NCBI GenBank assembly: GCA_024195265.1
Contig: JAJLRJ010000004.1
Span: 2,800,159 to 2,864,158 of the forward strand
Source: Dendrophyllia cribrosa
Taxonomy: Eukaryota > Cnidaria > Anthozoa > Scleractinia > Dendrophylliidae
Length of the DNA stretch: 64,000 bases
Direction of reading: 5' to 3'
Shown here one piece after another: positions 42,191-56,400 of the stretch (the stretch's first letter is position 1; each line of letters opens with the position of its first letter). A program made the translations under genes and the position numbers. A model generated the notes under the pieces. The model was not told the origin of the DNA. It did not search any database and worked only from the letters and a program-made list of their open reading frames with translations.

Positions 42191-42794
42191 AGGGAACCTA
42201 AAATAGGGATAACCTCATGGTCCTCCTTTTCAAATACTGTAATGTTAACTGTTGTGCAGACGCCTCTCCCCGCCCCCCACCCCTCCCCCCTCCCATTTGG
42301 TAGTGACGGATATTTCTTCTAAGATAATGTCTTGTAATTAGGATACGAAAATGAAAGGAATGATTGCGAAAATGATATCATAACTTGTTATTGTTAGTTA
42401 CTTCGTTGTTGCATTCTCCTAGCAATAGTAATAAGTTATAGTGCTAATTCACAAATAAGAGGTCCAAGAGACTGTGTGTGAAACAAGATTGGGGAGCCCC
42501 TCCCTGTACCAACTGGGCGCGGTGATTCAGGGTTCGACATCTGGTCAGCTGAGTCACTAGCCACCGGGCTAGTGATCTTTGAAATCTACTAGCCCGAAAC
42601 ACAACTTTGTAGCCCAGCTCATTTTCCTTCTCAGGCTCTATTACGTCACTTAATTTATTATCCACTTTGCCCTTACAATATGAAAAGAAAGACCCTGAAT
42701 TGCAAAAGTTACTGCGTTTGTTTTGTATTACTCAGTTAACATTGTCATTAAAACATCAATGCCAGCAACTTGTATGCGTCCTCTTCTTGGTCTC

Positions 42795-43265
42795 TCAACT
42801 TATCATCATTCTCCAACTCATTGTCAGTATAATAGTCAGATAGATCCCATCATCAGCTGCAGCATCAATTTCATCATCTTTGGCATCATTAGATGGACCA
42901 GGAACAGTTGCCTGTACTAACTTTGCTTCATCAGGTGTATCTTGATCATCAGGAATTACTTCAGGTCCATCCTCTTCCTCTCTCCTAGACCTAGACCTCT
43001 TGTCATTAAAGTATGGCATTCTCTTCTTTCGCAACCAAACGTCAATTGCAGGTTGGAGTTCAAAGTCCTTCACCTCTAGACAGTCAAGTTTGATGATCAT
43101 CAGTGTGAGATCTGAAACACTGTCATCTGTAATCCTGCTTCTCCAGACAGTTTTGATGATTTTCATCAGGGAGAACCCTCTCTCTGCTTCTGCTGAACTT
43201 GCAGGTAGTGACAGCAGTAGATCGATCAAAGCAAGAACAGATGGGCATTTATCTCTAAGATCATC
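42795..43265 (-). pseudogene. hAT transposase, C-terminal dimerisation domain
   Basis: The minus frame reads KCPSVLALIDLLLSLPASSA, EAERGFSLMKIIKTVWRSRI and DDSVSDLTLMIIKLDCLEVK, then DFELQPAIDVWLRKKR and an acidic tail. The block P.SSAEAERGFS.MK.IKT..RSR followed by LSDL is diagnostic for hAT C-terminal dimerisation. The catalytic region is absent. Confidence 0.85.
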
Positions 43266-43383
43266 ATTGACCTGCGAACTGGAATGATCGTATTTCCTGT
43301 ATTTTCGTTGTTGATGACGTGATACTCTAGCCAGGCAAAACGTAATTTCGATGAAGGATTAAACCCTCTTTTGCGTTTTTCAT

Positions 43384-43481
43384 TTTCGTACCTTTTACTT
43401 TTTTCCGCTTCGCTTTCCGCCTTCGCCTTTTTGCTTGGCGGTGTTTGTAGTTAGAGAGAAAACGCTCCATCTTCTCAACAA
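43384..43481 (-). pseudogene. probable N-terminal exon of the same hAT transposase
   Basis: On the minus strand MERFLSNYKHRQAKRRRRKA then KRKKVKGTKMKN follows an ATG. A start with MERFL and a basic stretch is common for hAT transposases of this sort. The link is by position inside the inverted repeats. Confidence 0.4.
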
Positions 43482-43824
43482 TCGCTACAAGTTCGAGGCA
43501 TTTCAACACGCGTAAGGAGAGGACTGAGAGTACATTTACCAAGAAGCGTAGGGTCTGGGTCCCAGTTGTATTTACGATCGACACGCAAGAGCCAAGAAGA
43601 ACGCCATAGAATGGTAGTTTTATACTTTCTTTATTATTATTATCCTTATAACTTTACGTTTTTGTCCTCGTAAATAACTATGGACTTGAAAGAATCAAAT
43701 TAAATATTAATTCTTTGAATTTTCTACTAGCCCGCGGGCTAGTAAACGGGAAATTTTACTAGCCCGAGCTAATTTTCACTAGCATCGGGCTACCGGGCTA
43801 GCGGAGATGTCGAACCCTGTGATT

Positions 43825-46800
43825 GGTTTCATTGCTGAATCGAACCCTTGATAACACCATCATGTGGATTGAGTTTGTGAATGTCTTCCACTCTCTCTTC
43901 CACTCTCGCTTCAAGGTTCTTCTCTCGTATTTCTTATTATTTTGCTTTCAAAATCTAAAATTTTTGGAACATTCTAATTTAATCTCATTAAATTACAAAA
44001 CAAAAGCCCATTTTTCAGTACTGTAGTTACTTCCATAAATGAAATGTGTCATATTATTTCCTTTTTCTTAAGAAAAACGAAAACAGAGTATTAATGTTTC
44101 CGGAAAGGGTAGTCGAGAATTGCATTCACAATGAGTACAGAACCAGGATATTTTTATTCGCTTTCTTCCTGATTTGTCTTTGACGCATGTTTTGTTTCCT
44201 TTATTAACCTGATCGAACGGAAAAAGATTCAAAATAGAATGAAATTCCTTTCCAATATAAAAAGCAATGCATCTCTAATATTAGAACCTTTTCCCGGCTC
44301 GTAGAGCAATGATGAACGTGGAGATATGGGGCCGTTATTCGATTGTAAAGATATAGTAAAAGATATGATATGAATGCTGATATGAATGCTGTTAAGTAAT
44401 ACTTCCTATATTATGCGAGGTCCATCAAACTTTTGAGCACAAATTCTTAGGTGTGGATGTTCTACTGAAATCTATTGGGAGTTATTTTCGTTTAGTCTGG
44501 CTGTTATTGTTTTCGCCAGGAAAATTTATGATCAGAATTTTTAAGAAAATAGGCTAAGATGGCAGCTAAAGAAGAATAGTTGCTTTCATTTACGGTGCTA
44601 TCGATTCCTGCTGGATCCTAGTATTGTTTAATCATCTTCTCTTGGCATTATACATGTTGTAATCCATCAAACGTAGTACGGGGCAGAACATTTTCCTGAA
44701 CCCCAACTGTTTCTTTAAATCTTCCACCTTACGTAGAAGCTTTTTCATAGCCACGTGATATCGCGCTCCGTACTAAATCCCACATTGCAAACACATAAAG
44801 AGTTATTCTGTTCAAATGCTATTGAACTTGTCCTTGGCTGCTACGGGGTGATTCGTTTACTTATTTAAATAGTTTTTCGTGTTTCAATCATTTATTAAGG
44901 TTGCCTCGAAACCCCCGGGTGGCGCTATTGTGTTACTGGCACTTAATTTTCTTCTGCTCACGAGACGCCCCGCTGTGTTTCATTGACAGGCTGTGTGACA
45001 CAATCAAATTTATTGCGTCTGGTAGTGATAGATCTTTAGAAGTTTCCGGCACACAGACCATTTTTAATTATGAATGTCTTTAAATCGTTCCAGAATCTTT
45101 TAGTTTTTCTAAAATGCAAATTTTCCGACGATATCACTAGTTGCTGATTTTCAGTCTTCTGGACAATTTTTTTGTCTCGAAAGTCACTTTGTTTTGTTTT
45201 CTTCTATAATTTTGTTAAATTCAAGTGGCGATTTTTATGTTTGCTTGAATGATATCTCACGCACCGAGACGCCTTTCTACCAACAAGCAAAGGAAATGTT
45301 TGTTTTGTGTTTTCACACTGCAAGGTAATGCTCTGTAGACGAAACAGCTTTCGAAGAGATAAACCTGAGTATGAACGATTTTTCTTGTTTCTTCAAACGT
45401 TTGACAACATCCTCAGCTTCACGCGTTATGCCATTACCCTGTGTGTCACCTTCGCGGCAAACCTCAAATTAAAATATAAAAACATAGATATGTGGGCAGA
45501 ACCTTGAGACGCTTTGCCCTCCTTATTTCTTACAAGCTGGCAATTATCGGAAATTTATTTTTGTATTTCTCGTTTCAATTTTTTTCTTAAGCCAGAGAAA
45601 GCGACAGCGTTTTTCTATTTTTAATTGAACACCAACTGAAACGTTTTTAGTCCCTTTAAGATACCGCAAAGAATTGGCGCCCTTTCTTGCGGTCGATCTC
45701 GTAGTGTGTCGGATCAGATTTAAATAATTTGCAGACAAAGATGAATTCAAACACTGCAATTTGAAAGCATGTTGCCTGCGGAGAGAGTTTGAAAATAGCT
45801 CAGGACGCCAAATTGAAAACATTTGCAAATTCATCCATGTCGCTGTTCCCAAGGTTATTGGCGTCGCCTTGATATCGAGCAGCACGGTAATTAGTTTTTT
45901 TCAAGGCACCCTACAATGCAGTTCTGAAAGAAAGACAAGTAACGAAAATTAGAAACCATCGCCGCCGGCGAAAATGAGTCGTCAACCCAGCACATGCTTG
46001 CTTGCTGATGAATAAGTGTTTTGAATGTCCGCCGCGGAAAAGCCTTTCGCTATGGGTGGCAAACAATTGACGGAGGAATACAACTTTCTTCTCGCAATAA
46101 AACTGAAAATATCGTAGCTTTTTTTAGTTTATCAGAAGCGTTTTTCACTTTGGTTTATTGAGACCTTTATTAGTTAGTATTAAAACGATGCTCTATTCGA
46201 ACATTTTGCTTCCGACACATTTAAATTTATAAAATTTTGTATTTTTCGTTATTTATTTTTATCAATGAAGATTTGTGATATCTTTTCAATTTAGCAGCGA
46301 TAAACTTTCAGACAAAAGAACTTTCGCTGTGGTTTCTTCTAATTCTTTTATTCCTCTATGTTTCTATTTACTCGAATTGAAAAAAATTCTGAAAACCAGA
46401 TTTAGTATACAATTATGCATTTTATTTTTCCCTGAGCGTGTACAAAGTCGTCATATACATTTTGCTTCAGAACAACTATTTTGAGGTAATTTTCTTCGAT
46501 AATATTCACTCGGCTTTGAATGTAAAACTTGCTAAAATTGACGTCGCCTGATTACTGAGTTGAATGTCTAGATTTCACGATACAAAGGGTAACACATTGA
46601 ACTGATCAGATTCGAGCGATAGAAATTCAGTCTTCACTTTCCACTTTCGTATAGCAAGGTTGTACTCATTCAAGCGTTTTTCCAGAGCCGCGTATTGACC
46701 CAAACATAATTACCTATTAGGTTAATTGCTGTAATAAAGGGATGACATACAAACACCAATTCATTTTTCAAAACAACCCAAAATATTTTGCTGTGTAGCG

Positions 46801-47499
46801 AGTTTGTTTATATTTCCCTATGTAAACAACCGTTTACCCGCAAGAGAATCTTGTGCTCGATTCAGTCATACATCTTTTGCGACATTTCTATTGAAGCTTG
46901 TTTTGAAAGGAAATGTTTAGTTTCCTAACTGATTCTTTTACTAGTATTATTTTAATTGACAGTCGTGGGTTATATCGGCATTTATGTGTCTATGTCCAAG
47001 GAAGTCAGAGTGAGCTGAAGTTGATGTTGACATGCACGTAATTTGACAATTCACATATATATCAAATCATTTATAATGCAGCTAGACAGTGTTTTGACAA
47101 GTATGTTTTCTATTCCATCGCATTTTGTGGGGCTTTTTAAATTTTATCAACACCTTTTTTTTGCAAGACTATACAATATCGAAAATAACTTTTGACTGCC
47201 ATTAAACGGGCCGCCATTGCGCTGGTAAGGATTATCAGCGATTTAATGAGAGGTTTACCAGACCTCGGAAAAATGATACTTTCATGATCGTAAGAGTTGC
47301 TGAAGTAGCGTGGAAGAAGCGCGTTGCAAAATGATTTCTGAAGAAATATTCCATGGCTTTGGAGGAAAAGGAGCGTTTAATGCGCAGTCATTAAAGACTG
47401 TATCCCTTAGGATAGTATTGCAAGCATCAGGACTTCAAGATTCATAGTAAGCTTAATGCAACTACAATACAGGACCACTTTTCCAGAAATGGTTCTTAC
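43825..47499. other. AT-rich region, no gene recognised
   Basis: Short open frames occur on both strands; none has a recognisable domain. I see no inverted-repeat element ends. Confidence 0.5.
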
Positions 47500-47805
47500 T
47501 GAAGTGGCTCGGCGGCTCGACAGTAAAGCAAAACGATTTAAAATCTTTTCTAGAAACTAAAAGAAATGCAAGTCTAGCTCTATGCTCATTAGCTCATGGA
47601 ACGAAAAGGTACATGTGTATGTTTTTTGGTGGTTCGCCGGCTCGGCGGCTCCTCAGTCAAGTTAATTTTTTAAAGAATGAGGAATATATATATTTTTGGT
47701 GGCTCGCTAGTCGAACGTAATGTTTAATGAATGAGGAAGGTATATGGTTTTGGTGGCTCGCCGCCTCTGCGGCTCGTTAGTAGTCAAGTTGAATGGCAAG
47801 CCGCC
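47500..47805 (+). repeat. minisatellite, about 3-4 diverged copies of an 80-bp unit
   Basis: Phrases ggtggctcgccg, ctcggcggctc, agtcaagtt and gaatgaggaa recur at about 47502, 47628, 47698 and 47752, with unequal spacing. Confidence 0.7.
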
Positions 47806-50079
47806 GAGTCAGTAGTAAGATAATACTTCTACAAAAGTGGCCCTGTGTTCTGTAGTTTAGCCAAATTGGTTAATGTTTGCTGAAAAAAAAATACTGAGAT
47901 TTTACGGAAATTTGCCAAGATCATAGCTTATCTTCAGCTATCAATTATAAACTTCGCAGTTCCTCCAGTATTGCCGCATGTACTTCTTTTTATCATTTAT
48001 TGTTCATACTTTTTGTCTCGCACTCCGGCATTAAAGATTGACGGTAATCTGTACTGGACCCCATATTTATCGCATCTCTCAAAATAAATACGGGCTACAG
48101 ATGATCAGTTGTGGCAAAATGCAGAAATAATTATTCTCTTTGGAATAAAATAAATTAAATGTTGAATATGTTCAGTCATAACAACATGTTCAAATATCAG
48201 AACGAATACATTGAAATACAATGAGTTGTTAAATCGGTTCGTTCCATTTCGGTTGGATGCAGTGCTGAATTTATAGTGTTTATCAACCCAGGACCGTGAC
48301 AATCGTTGCAGTTTCTTTGAGACCACTCTTCGTTTGGTTTAAAAACAAAAAAAAAAATGTTACAGTAAAATCAATGTTTATATCAAAGGGGGCTTTCTTC
48401 GTCCAGTGAGTTTGTAGTGGTGCCTATTTAAGCTGTACCAGAGCGACAAAACACATTCAAATACCACCGTACATAAGCAACTTCATCTGCTCTCCATGCT
48501 CCATCTAAAAAAAATAAACAAATTTTTTGCACTGGCTGGATAAAATGTGCAACAGCACGCGTGTTTTGTAACATTAAATATTGTTCAACTAACAACAAAT
48601 GGGTAGTCCAGTTTCGTTGCGCCCTTGATTGCCTTCCCACACAGTTGATACTAAAACGATGATAAATCATGGCATATGAACACTCGATTTTAATCCGAAA
48701 ATCAATTTGAACCAATGTGTTATATACTTTGTAGATGGATAACACTTTAGCCCAGTGCAATCCAAGACCTCCTATGCTCTGGCAAACGCCGAACAATGGC
48801 TAACAAAATTATATTTTTTTAATTTCTGAACTTGTCATGTAGTGGTTCATCACAGAGGGTAAAGTTGATTACACGGAGCGAAAAATCAACGCATATAAGG
48901 TTGAAAACATATATGTCAGCTTTTTTAATGAGAATTTAGGTAGCTAAATATCTGACTATCTCCCTAGGCTTTTCTGCAGCTTTGCAAGAGGTATTCTGCA
49001 TTCAAACATTTTGACTTTAACGATCCACATGTTTAGCCAGTTTTTCTCTAGTTAGGGTTTTATCCTCGTTCCTATTCATTGTTTTAAGTTGATTACTTTG
49101 GCTTGAATTGTGTTTATGTTCTTTGAAAAATATATATTAACACCCCTGAAAGACCTGTTTACAATATGCGAGCTTGTGTACATGTTTTATTTTTTCAATT
49201 TCAAGTTAAGCCTTTATTGATTTTCTAAATGGTAAATTGTACATCAACCCTGCCGGAATGCAACCCTCTCCGGGAGCTTTGGTTAAATACAACTTTCAAT
49301 CCCTCCAGGCCAGCATTTAAATTGTTCAGGAGGTATTTATCGCATTTTTAGATCTTGACATACGTTTGTGCCTTTACTCAGTCAAGTTCTAATTTCTCTG
49401 GGAACGTTAAGGCAACCTGCGCCTTAGTGAAGCTATCATGTAAACCATTCAAGCACGCTTTTTTTCAATCATAGTTTCGACAGGTCCGGACAAGCCAGGT
49501 TGATGCAACGATCTGTAGATGGTTTTTATTTCTAATCAATGTCATGAACCTCCACAAAAAATGGATACTATCATTTTCATAGCATTTGAGGATCACTATG
49601 AAACCTGTACGTGTTTTTGTACCTAACAAAATGACACACAATAGTGTACATTATGTCCGTAAACACTCAACAGAAAGCTCTATTGCACTGATGGTAGAAC
49701 GAAAACTATGTCTACGAAACATGCAACTTTGTGTTCTATAAGTTTGCACCTAAGTAAATAAGGAAAGTTTAATGATTTTAAGTTTAGGCATACTACATGA
49801 CCCAAAATAGCAAGTCTTGTTGGACTGTGATAGACAAAGGCAGTGTATCTAGCGTTTTTTTTTTATTGCTAAAACAATTTATAATGATCGCGATCTTTAC
49901 TAGCCTCGAGTGTTTCTTAAGAAACCCATTAAATCTTAGCTCGAGCAAAACGAAACAGCTGGAGAGACAACCTTCATTTGGAAACATGGAGCCGGCATAA
50001 CGGATGAAACCGACACTAAATGTCCCCAGGGGTGTTTTGTAATAGTCGTCTGTACTATAAGTATATAGTTGGTTTTAAG
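47806..50079. other. AT-rich region, no gene recognised
   Basis: A 122-codon minus frame (48428-48796) has no recognisable domain and I do not call it a gene. No RNA gene is seen. Confidence 0.45.
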
Positions 50080-50275
50080 TTATCATGAAGCTTAGTGCTT
50101 ATCTCGATAGAAGTGGCTGCAACTATACTAACAGGTGTTTTCGCTACCATGAAGCTCAGTGCTTATCTCTGCTTACTTACTTACTTACTTACTCGATAGA
50201 AATGGCTGCAACTACTCGATCTGGATTTTTTTCGCTATCATAAAGCTCAGTGCTTATCTCGACAGAAGTGGTTGC
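50080..50275 (+). repeat. three-copy tandem repeat with a TTAC microsatellite in copy 2
   Basis: Tatcatgaagcttagtgctt, atctcgatagaagtggctgc and aactact occur three times about 65-85 bp apart. In copy 2 the run ttacttacttacttacttac interrupts between tctc and gatag. Confidence 0.85.
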
Positions 50276-50379
50276 TAGTTACCTTGACTTTCCTATTAAT
50301 ATTTTTACTCCCCACAGTGGTAAGAATCACAGTTACAGAAAAAAAAGATCCGAAATTTATTTTCTTAAGTATCGCTAAA

Positions 50380-50460
50380 CAAACAGTACCGCAGGAAAGT
50401 GCTGCTGAAGAGCTTTCGCTAAAATTGTCACACCAGACTCAAAAGTTAGAGCAACCTTGC
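50380..50460 (-). repeat. isolated relative of the 31-kb minisatellite (inverted)
   Basis: Acagtaccgcaggaaagtgc, tgctgaagagctttcg, ttgtcacaccagactcaaaa and gttagagcaaccttg are the complement of the unit at 31.5 kb with moderate divergence. Confidence 0.7.
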
Positions 50461-51599
50461 GTTATTCGATTCTTGATTGTGGAAGTGAATGTTTAAGACC
50501 TTCCTTCGCTATTGTATTTACAATTGAATAGGAGACAGCTGCTGCTTTGAGCAATTTCAATTTAAGGAAAATAAAATTTTGTATGTTCGGTTGGTCAATC
50601 AGAAAAAACTAGAAATGTTTTTATCTATAATTTAAATGCTTATAATGATTTTCTCAGTTAAACACAATTTATTTGATCTCTTTGAGGGTTCCGAATACCG
50701 ACAGATGAATAATAAAACTGTGCTAGCATGCGCGCCTTGAAAAAGAGATTCCAGCCTCGAGCAAAGTTGTTTAAAATGTAACCATCAACTTATCACTTTT
50801 ATGAGCTTAGAAAATTTAAGATAGTAATGTTTTCCCTTTCCTGTACATTCATTTGGTTTGAATAAAAAAATAGCTATATGTACAAACATGCCATAAACTG
50901 CAGCAAGATAGTCTGACCAAACTAGAATTAGCTGCCCTTGTGTTTTATTTAGGCCCATCGCATATTTGTAACAATGTTAATTCCGCCTTGTTTTGGGTAA
51001 ACTAGAAATAATTTCTAACTCTTGTCAGCCTGTAGTCAAAACTCAGATGTAATTTCAGTTGCTATACTGTGAATGCTTTGGTCTGTAATAATCCTTAGGC
51101 TTCGTTTTCATAAAAAAGAGACTTGAAGAATGATTCACTGTTGTTGGCTTTTCAATTCTATCCAAACAAACATTGTCGAAATTTTGTCGAGGTGGTACCT
51201 TGAAAGTCTGCACAGGATAATTTGGCAGTGCGCTTTAACCGAACAAAGTAACGGAAAATTATCGAAGACGTGAAATTATTCAGTTATCGCCATGTTAAAT
51301 ATATAACGGCTTACAAGGGCTGTGATTATTTCAATTTGTCATATTTTCTTTAAATCATTTATATCTCTCTCAATCATTTAAAATATTTTTTGACTGTCTA
51401 TTTTTGCGAGGCACATTCAGATTTCAGAAATACAGTTAGCATTTCATTTTTACGAGGCGGCTGCCTGTAAGCTCTTGATACAAAATGTGTCCATTCTTGA
51501 TCAACATTTATCATTGTCAAACGTTTTGTTTTCACTAAGGAAACAAGTAAACTAGTTTGACAGCATAGTCTGTTTAATTTGTGAAAGGATCTTGAGAAT

Positions 51600-51735
51600 A
51601 CATTTAATGGGAACCATACAAAGTGAATCTAGTCTCCGAGTCTGTGGATGAAATCCTAAAATGTAACCGCCATATGATGAATTCATATGAAAGCTATCTA
51701 GCAGTGTTTTCATGTGGCGCCATTTGTTGAGTGTT
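51600..51735 (+). repeat. isolated relative of the 31-kb minisatellite (direct)
   Basis: Gagtctgtggatgaaatcct, aaaatgtaaccgcc, catatgaaagct and cagtgttttcatgtgg match the unit in order. Confidence 0.65.
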
Positions 51736-53096
51736 TCCCAAAATAAAGCTAAGAGCTGAGAACTCCCAAGAGTTGCTTACACCCTGTTTTGCTTAGCAAA
51801 ATCGTTAGTTATAAAATTGGCATTACTGCTATTGTAATGTATTATACTAAAATCACAGACGGCACAAACCCAACACCCAAATTGCTAGTGGTGAGTATTT
51901 TTCAAATGTGTTGTTTCCTCGGTAAAGTGAAGTCTGGTGTAACGGATTTACACCCCAAAAGATATTTCTTTTCCGACATTTTTCTGTTCATTCGGTTTTA
52001 CGATTTTGTTTAGATAACAAATACGGAGAATATTAAAGCAATGTTCGACATATTGCTATGTTGTTTCTTTCCTTGAACATTTCTACGAGGAATTCGAAAT
52101 GAGAGGCGAAACGAATCACCAGTCATGAAGAACAAATAGAGAAAAAACGTTGTGGCTAACCACGCAGAGAAAAATGATTGCGATAAAGAAGTTAACTACC
52201 ATTCCTTTACAGAGAAATTCGAAACGATCTTTCATGCAGTCAAATAAAAATTATTGCAATAAATTTTTCAGCTATTACCAGATCGATGACACCAATATTC
52301 AAAACCTGTGACTGCTGGCTCACTCAGTTCTACTAGTAGTCCATACGGCCATTTTGAAATCTGTCAGATGGCATTCATAAGGATGCGCTTTCTTTTTAAC
52401 AAATTAAAAACAGCATAAACCTGTCGGTTACTGACTAATCTTACTATATATACCTGCCTGTTCTACCTGCCAGTACATAACCTTCGTTTATTTATTCAGT
52501 TATCACATTTACGTATCTCCCGAAAGGCTTATACTTGCTTGGGTGGCGGCTATTCTGAAAGCCATCAAATTTTCCTCCATTCTTACTTATCTTTGAAGTG
52601 AAATTCTTCCTCTACACGTATTTTTGTTGCTGGAAGGAAGTCAGTAAAACCGTTATTCACTCAAAATGTTTCTTTTCCGATACGAGGCATTCAGGAGTGT
52701 ATTTTAATTGTTTTTTGTTGAAAAAAAAAATCACCGCTAATACCGTAGGGTACACATTTACAAATCAAGTTGAGGTATTCAGAAACGTAATTTTCCTTTG
52801 AAAGTTATGTGGCCAAATTGCACATTACAGCTGGTCAACTTGAGATAAATGACTGAGCGACTAAATTCAAAATAAAAACAGATTTTAAAGTCTGAAAAGA
52901 CCTAACATGCTTCGAGTGTAACCCTTTATCGCTGACACAGCTCCCTAGAAAGAAGTCGAGCTTAACCAGTAAAGCTTTTCAGTTTACCAGTAGAAGACAG
53001 GGTATATAATTGTATATAGCTTTAGAAAGGCCAAACTAGTAATCAACAGGTACAAAAAGCGACTCTGATAAAAGACCAAATTGGAGTACATCTATA
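51736..53096. other. AT-rich region, no gene recognised
   Basis: No coding, RNA or repeat feature is supported here. Confidence 0.45.
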
Positions 53097-53485
53097 TAAC
53101 TATTGCATCTATAAAATACCAAAGATGTGCAACTGAATTTTCTGTGAGAAGAAAAATGTTTCTCATACATACAATTATTACACTGACTTTGCTACCTGTT
53201 GTAAACAAGTTGGGTTCTACTATATATAAACAGACGATTTCGACAAACATTTTAAAAGAAAAATCAGCGATATAAGAGTAATCGAAATGTCATGCAACTA
53301 GCAAAGATGTGCAATTTACTATAAAGAGAAAAAATGTTTCTCTTACGTGCATATATTACATTGACTTTGCTACCTGTTGTAAACAAGTTAGGTTCTACAA
53401 TATATAAACAGAGATTTCGACAAACATTTATAAGAAAAAACAGCGAAATACTGAAGAGTCATCGAAACGTCAAGTAACTATTGTA
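53097..53485 (+). repeat. tandem duplication, about 190-bp unit
   Basis: The two copies share caaagatgtgcaa, aatgtttctc, ttac.ctgactttgctacc, tgttgtaaacaagtt, gggttctac and atatataaacaga, then gatttcgacaaacatt, in the same order. Confidence 0.9.
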
Positions 53486-56400
53486 TCGCTGATTTTTCAA
53501 GTTGGATTCGTTTGTTAAAATTAGTATCGTTTTGGTTATTATGTATATTTCGTTTCATGATTTTACATGATGTGCGCATTATTCGCTTTACACACGTCCA
53601 CCCAAAAGGAAATTGGGAACTGAGACTACTGAATTTTAACCCAATTAAGTTTGTTCCATTTTTGTCATCACAAAACGGATTCCTCATGATGACATTGCTT
53701 AATTTATAGTTCAATTTTTTTCAGTGAACAATTTCAAATCCTTCAAACTGACTAAAATTGTGCGATGTAGGCGAACTACACACGTATATGTTTAATTCAA
53801 GATGTCGTTTTCAAAAAAAGCTCTTAATTTTTAATAATAATGGTTATTCACGTTTCTACGCTAAACGAAAAAGGCAATTAATCATTACAGCATCAAACAA
53901 AGAACGCAGTCAAGCAAGGAATCCATTCTTTCATCGGCTTCTCTCTTACTAAGGCATGAGTCAAGAAACAATTTTCTGATGGCACGTTGTACAAAATAAA
54001 TGATGTTCTTGGCTTCAGGAGAAGATATTACCATGGCCAAAGCATCGTTTGGGGGTATAGAATATTTGGGCTTAAGAATACCGCGATTTTGTTATCATTT
54101 TAACCTAAATCATTACTTCGTCACGAGGAATATCTAATATACAATGAAATTGGGTTCGTTTCACAAAACTTCCAATTGTTTGACGCCTAGCACTAACCAA
54201 AAGTGCGCAATATATGTTTGCTGTGTGAAGCAGTAAACCTTCACTTTGTTATTCTAAGCCTAGAAATGGTTTAAAGTTACCTCTAGTATCCCACTAGCTC
54301 ATTTCAAAAGCAACTGCAATCACAACCTTTACATTACATGCAATACAACGGTTCACGTCTGACTAATCTCGATACTAAGCGCTAATAACAAGTAAACATT
54401 ACTAGTTTGCTTTGTCGACCAGTGTAGCAGTACTATGTAAACTGTATTCGCATACCATTAGTATCCTAGAGATCGATTAGAAACTTCGACAAACTGCCGT
54501 GATTCAATCAATGCAAAGTTCCTTCCTACCGTCAACAGATCAATCACTGTAGTTGTAATAACGACGAATGGCTCAGCAAGAGACTAAAGTGCTTAGTCGC
54601 TGTTTTTTCCCGACGTAACTTAAATCTCCAGAGCTAGAAACAATTGCCATGAAGTTAACTCTTACAAAAGATGTTTAACTTCCTATCTTCAGTATTTTAA
54701 AAAAAAATGATTTGACTTGGGACAGTTGCCCTGCGGGTAAGCTAAAATAGATCACGTTCTGTGATTTATGAGGGCCAAAAATATAAATGGTACCGCTTCT
54801 GTCACCAACAGAAATTTATCTTGACTTCGAGCCATGCGAAAGACCACGAGAACAACACGAACGCCTTCTCGGCGCCGTTTTACCTTTCTATGTGAGATTA
54901 CAGGCTATAACTGCTACGAAAAGTGTAGAAAGCTCTCCATACGTGAAAGGATAGCAAATAAGCACGATTGTGTTACGCGGTAGCCTAATACTACCCATAA
55001 CGGAATCTTCCTTTAGTCTTTCTTGACTCTTCTTAATCCCTGACTGACTTTAATGTTCTTTGCCTGAACTTACAATTGTCAAATCAGTTGTTATTACTAT
55101 CTCCCTACCTTATAAATGTATCGATTCGGGACAATCTCGGTAGAACTCATCGGCAAGAGAACAATTGACTTTTAAAAGTTGTGCTCCGTTTTGCCTCAAG
55201 TACATAAATTGAAATTCCTTTTCACAGCTTTCTCTTTGGCTGAACCGCATGAGAGTTTTGCGCGCCTTGCTATTTATGTACAAAATCATTCAAGTATTCT
55301 ACCACATACACCTGGATTGGAACAAGCTGCTATTCTGTACGAGTTTGGCTCAAAACAGACCCCAGCAGGACCCAAGAATTCCGTCAAATGCCTTTATTGT
55401 TTAATGATCGATTAGTTTGTTTAGTGAACCACATGGTTCGCTTTGCTTTACAAGTTATTCTTCCAAATGGTCCTTTAAGTCATTCCCTCAATCACAAATG
55501 ATGTTCATGTTTGCTCAAGGAACTGGCAAGTACTACTTTGAGTACATGTCTCGGTTATTTTTACTAGAGATGTTGCGTTTAAGTCGCATTCTGTGTTTTT
55601 CCAATCAGTGTGCACGCACTTTATAGAACTCTTTCTTCTCGATCTTTAGCAACGCATGACTGTTCTATATTTAACGACGAGGTCTTTTTGTAAAGATGTC
55701 TGTTATGTCATCAATCATCGACTCAACATGGTGCGTTCTGGTTTTCATTCAGGAATAGACAGCGTGTTGAAAGAACGAAGCACACCGGCCGTGTTAGCCT
55801 CCAGGTGAATCAGAAAACATTATAAGCGTAATAAGTTGGTTTAACATATAGGTGTAACTTCATCTTTCCTGGAGACCTTGGAACTGAAGAAGATGAAAAG
55901 AAAGAGAACCGTTGTAGCCCTCACAGAACATTTTGTTTTAATGTCAAATACTGGAATTACCATATACTTGTAAAGTGTTGGTTATTTGTCTTTTACTATG
56001 CCGGTATTATTTCATGGAAAAAAGAACCAAGAGCTTTATTGGAAATAGTCGCCATTTAAAATGACGGTTAAACGACCACGCCTTTCATACAATGAGACTA
56101 CAGGGAATTTTTTTTTTTACTGCATTTAACTTCACAGGTTTTTTTCTTTATTATTCTTGTTCTTATTCTTTTCATTTTCTTTTTCATTGCTTTTCAAGTA
56201 ACGCGCTTTTATTTGTCGCAGTAGTGTTAAATTTAATGCTGTTTTAGAGAAGTTCCCTATGCTACGCTTCCTGCTCTTGACTATCTTTCTGCATTGGGGG
56301 GCTTTCCTGCGGATGAATCGCCATCAAAAGAAACATCATGTTTATTACAATTATTATGATTTGTTTTATCTTTTCACTCCCACGAATATTGGCCTCCATA

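Larger units (their letters stand above)
42528..43819 (-). mobile_element. hAT-type transposon relic, about 1.3 kb
   Basis: The ends are CAGGGTTCGACATC and its complement GATGTCGAACCCTG. Just inside each end are inverted blocks with repeated ctagcccg. TGATT flanks both sides, but I do not see a full 8-bp duplication. The minus strand carries a hAT dimerisation domain (42795-43265) and a basic N-terminal exon (about 43327-43470). The middle of the transposase is missing, so it is a deletion derivative. Confidence 0.85.

Noticed and set aside
45544..45952. Opposed frames of 63 and 113 codons
   Set aside because: No domain, biased composition, no splice support.
48428..48796. 122-codon minus-strand frame
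   Set aside because: No recognisable domain; a frame of this length is plausible by chance in 20 kb of sequence.
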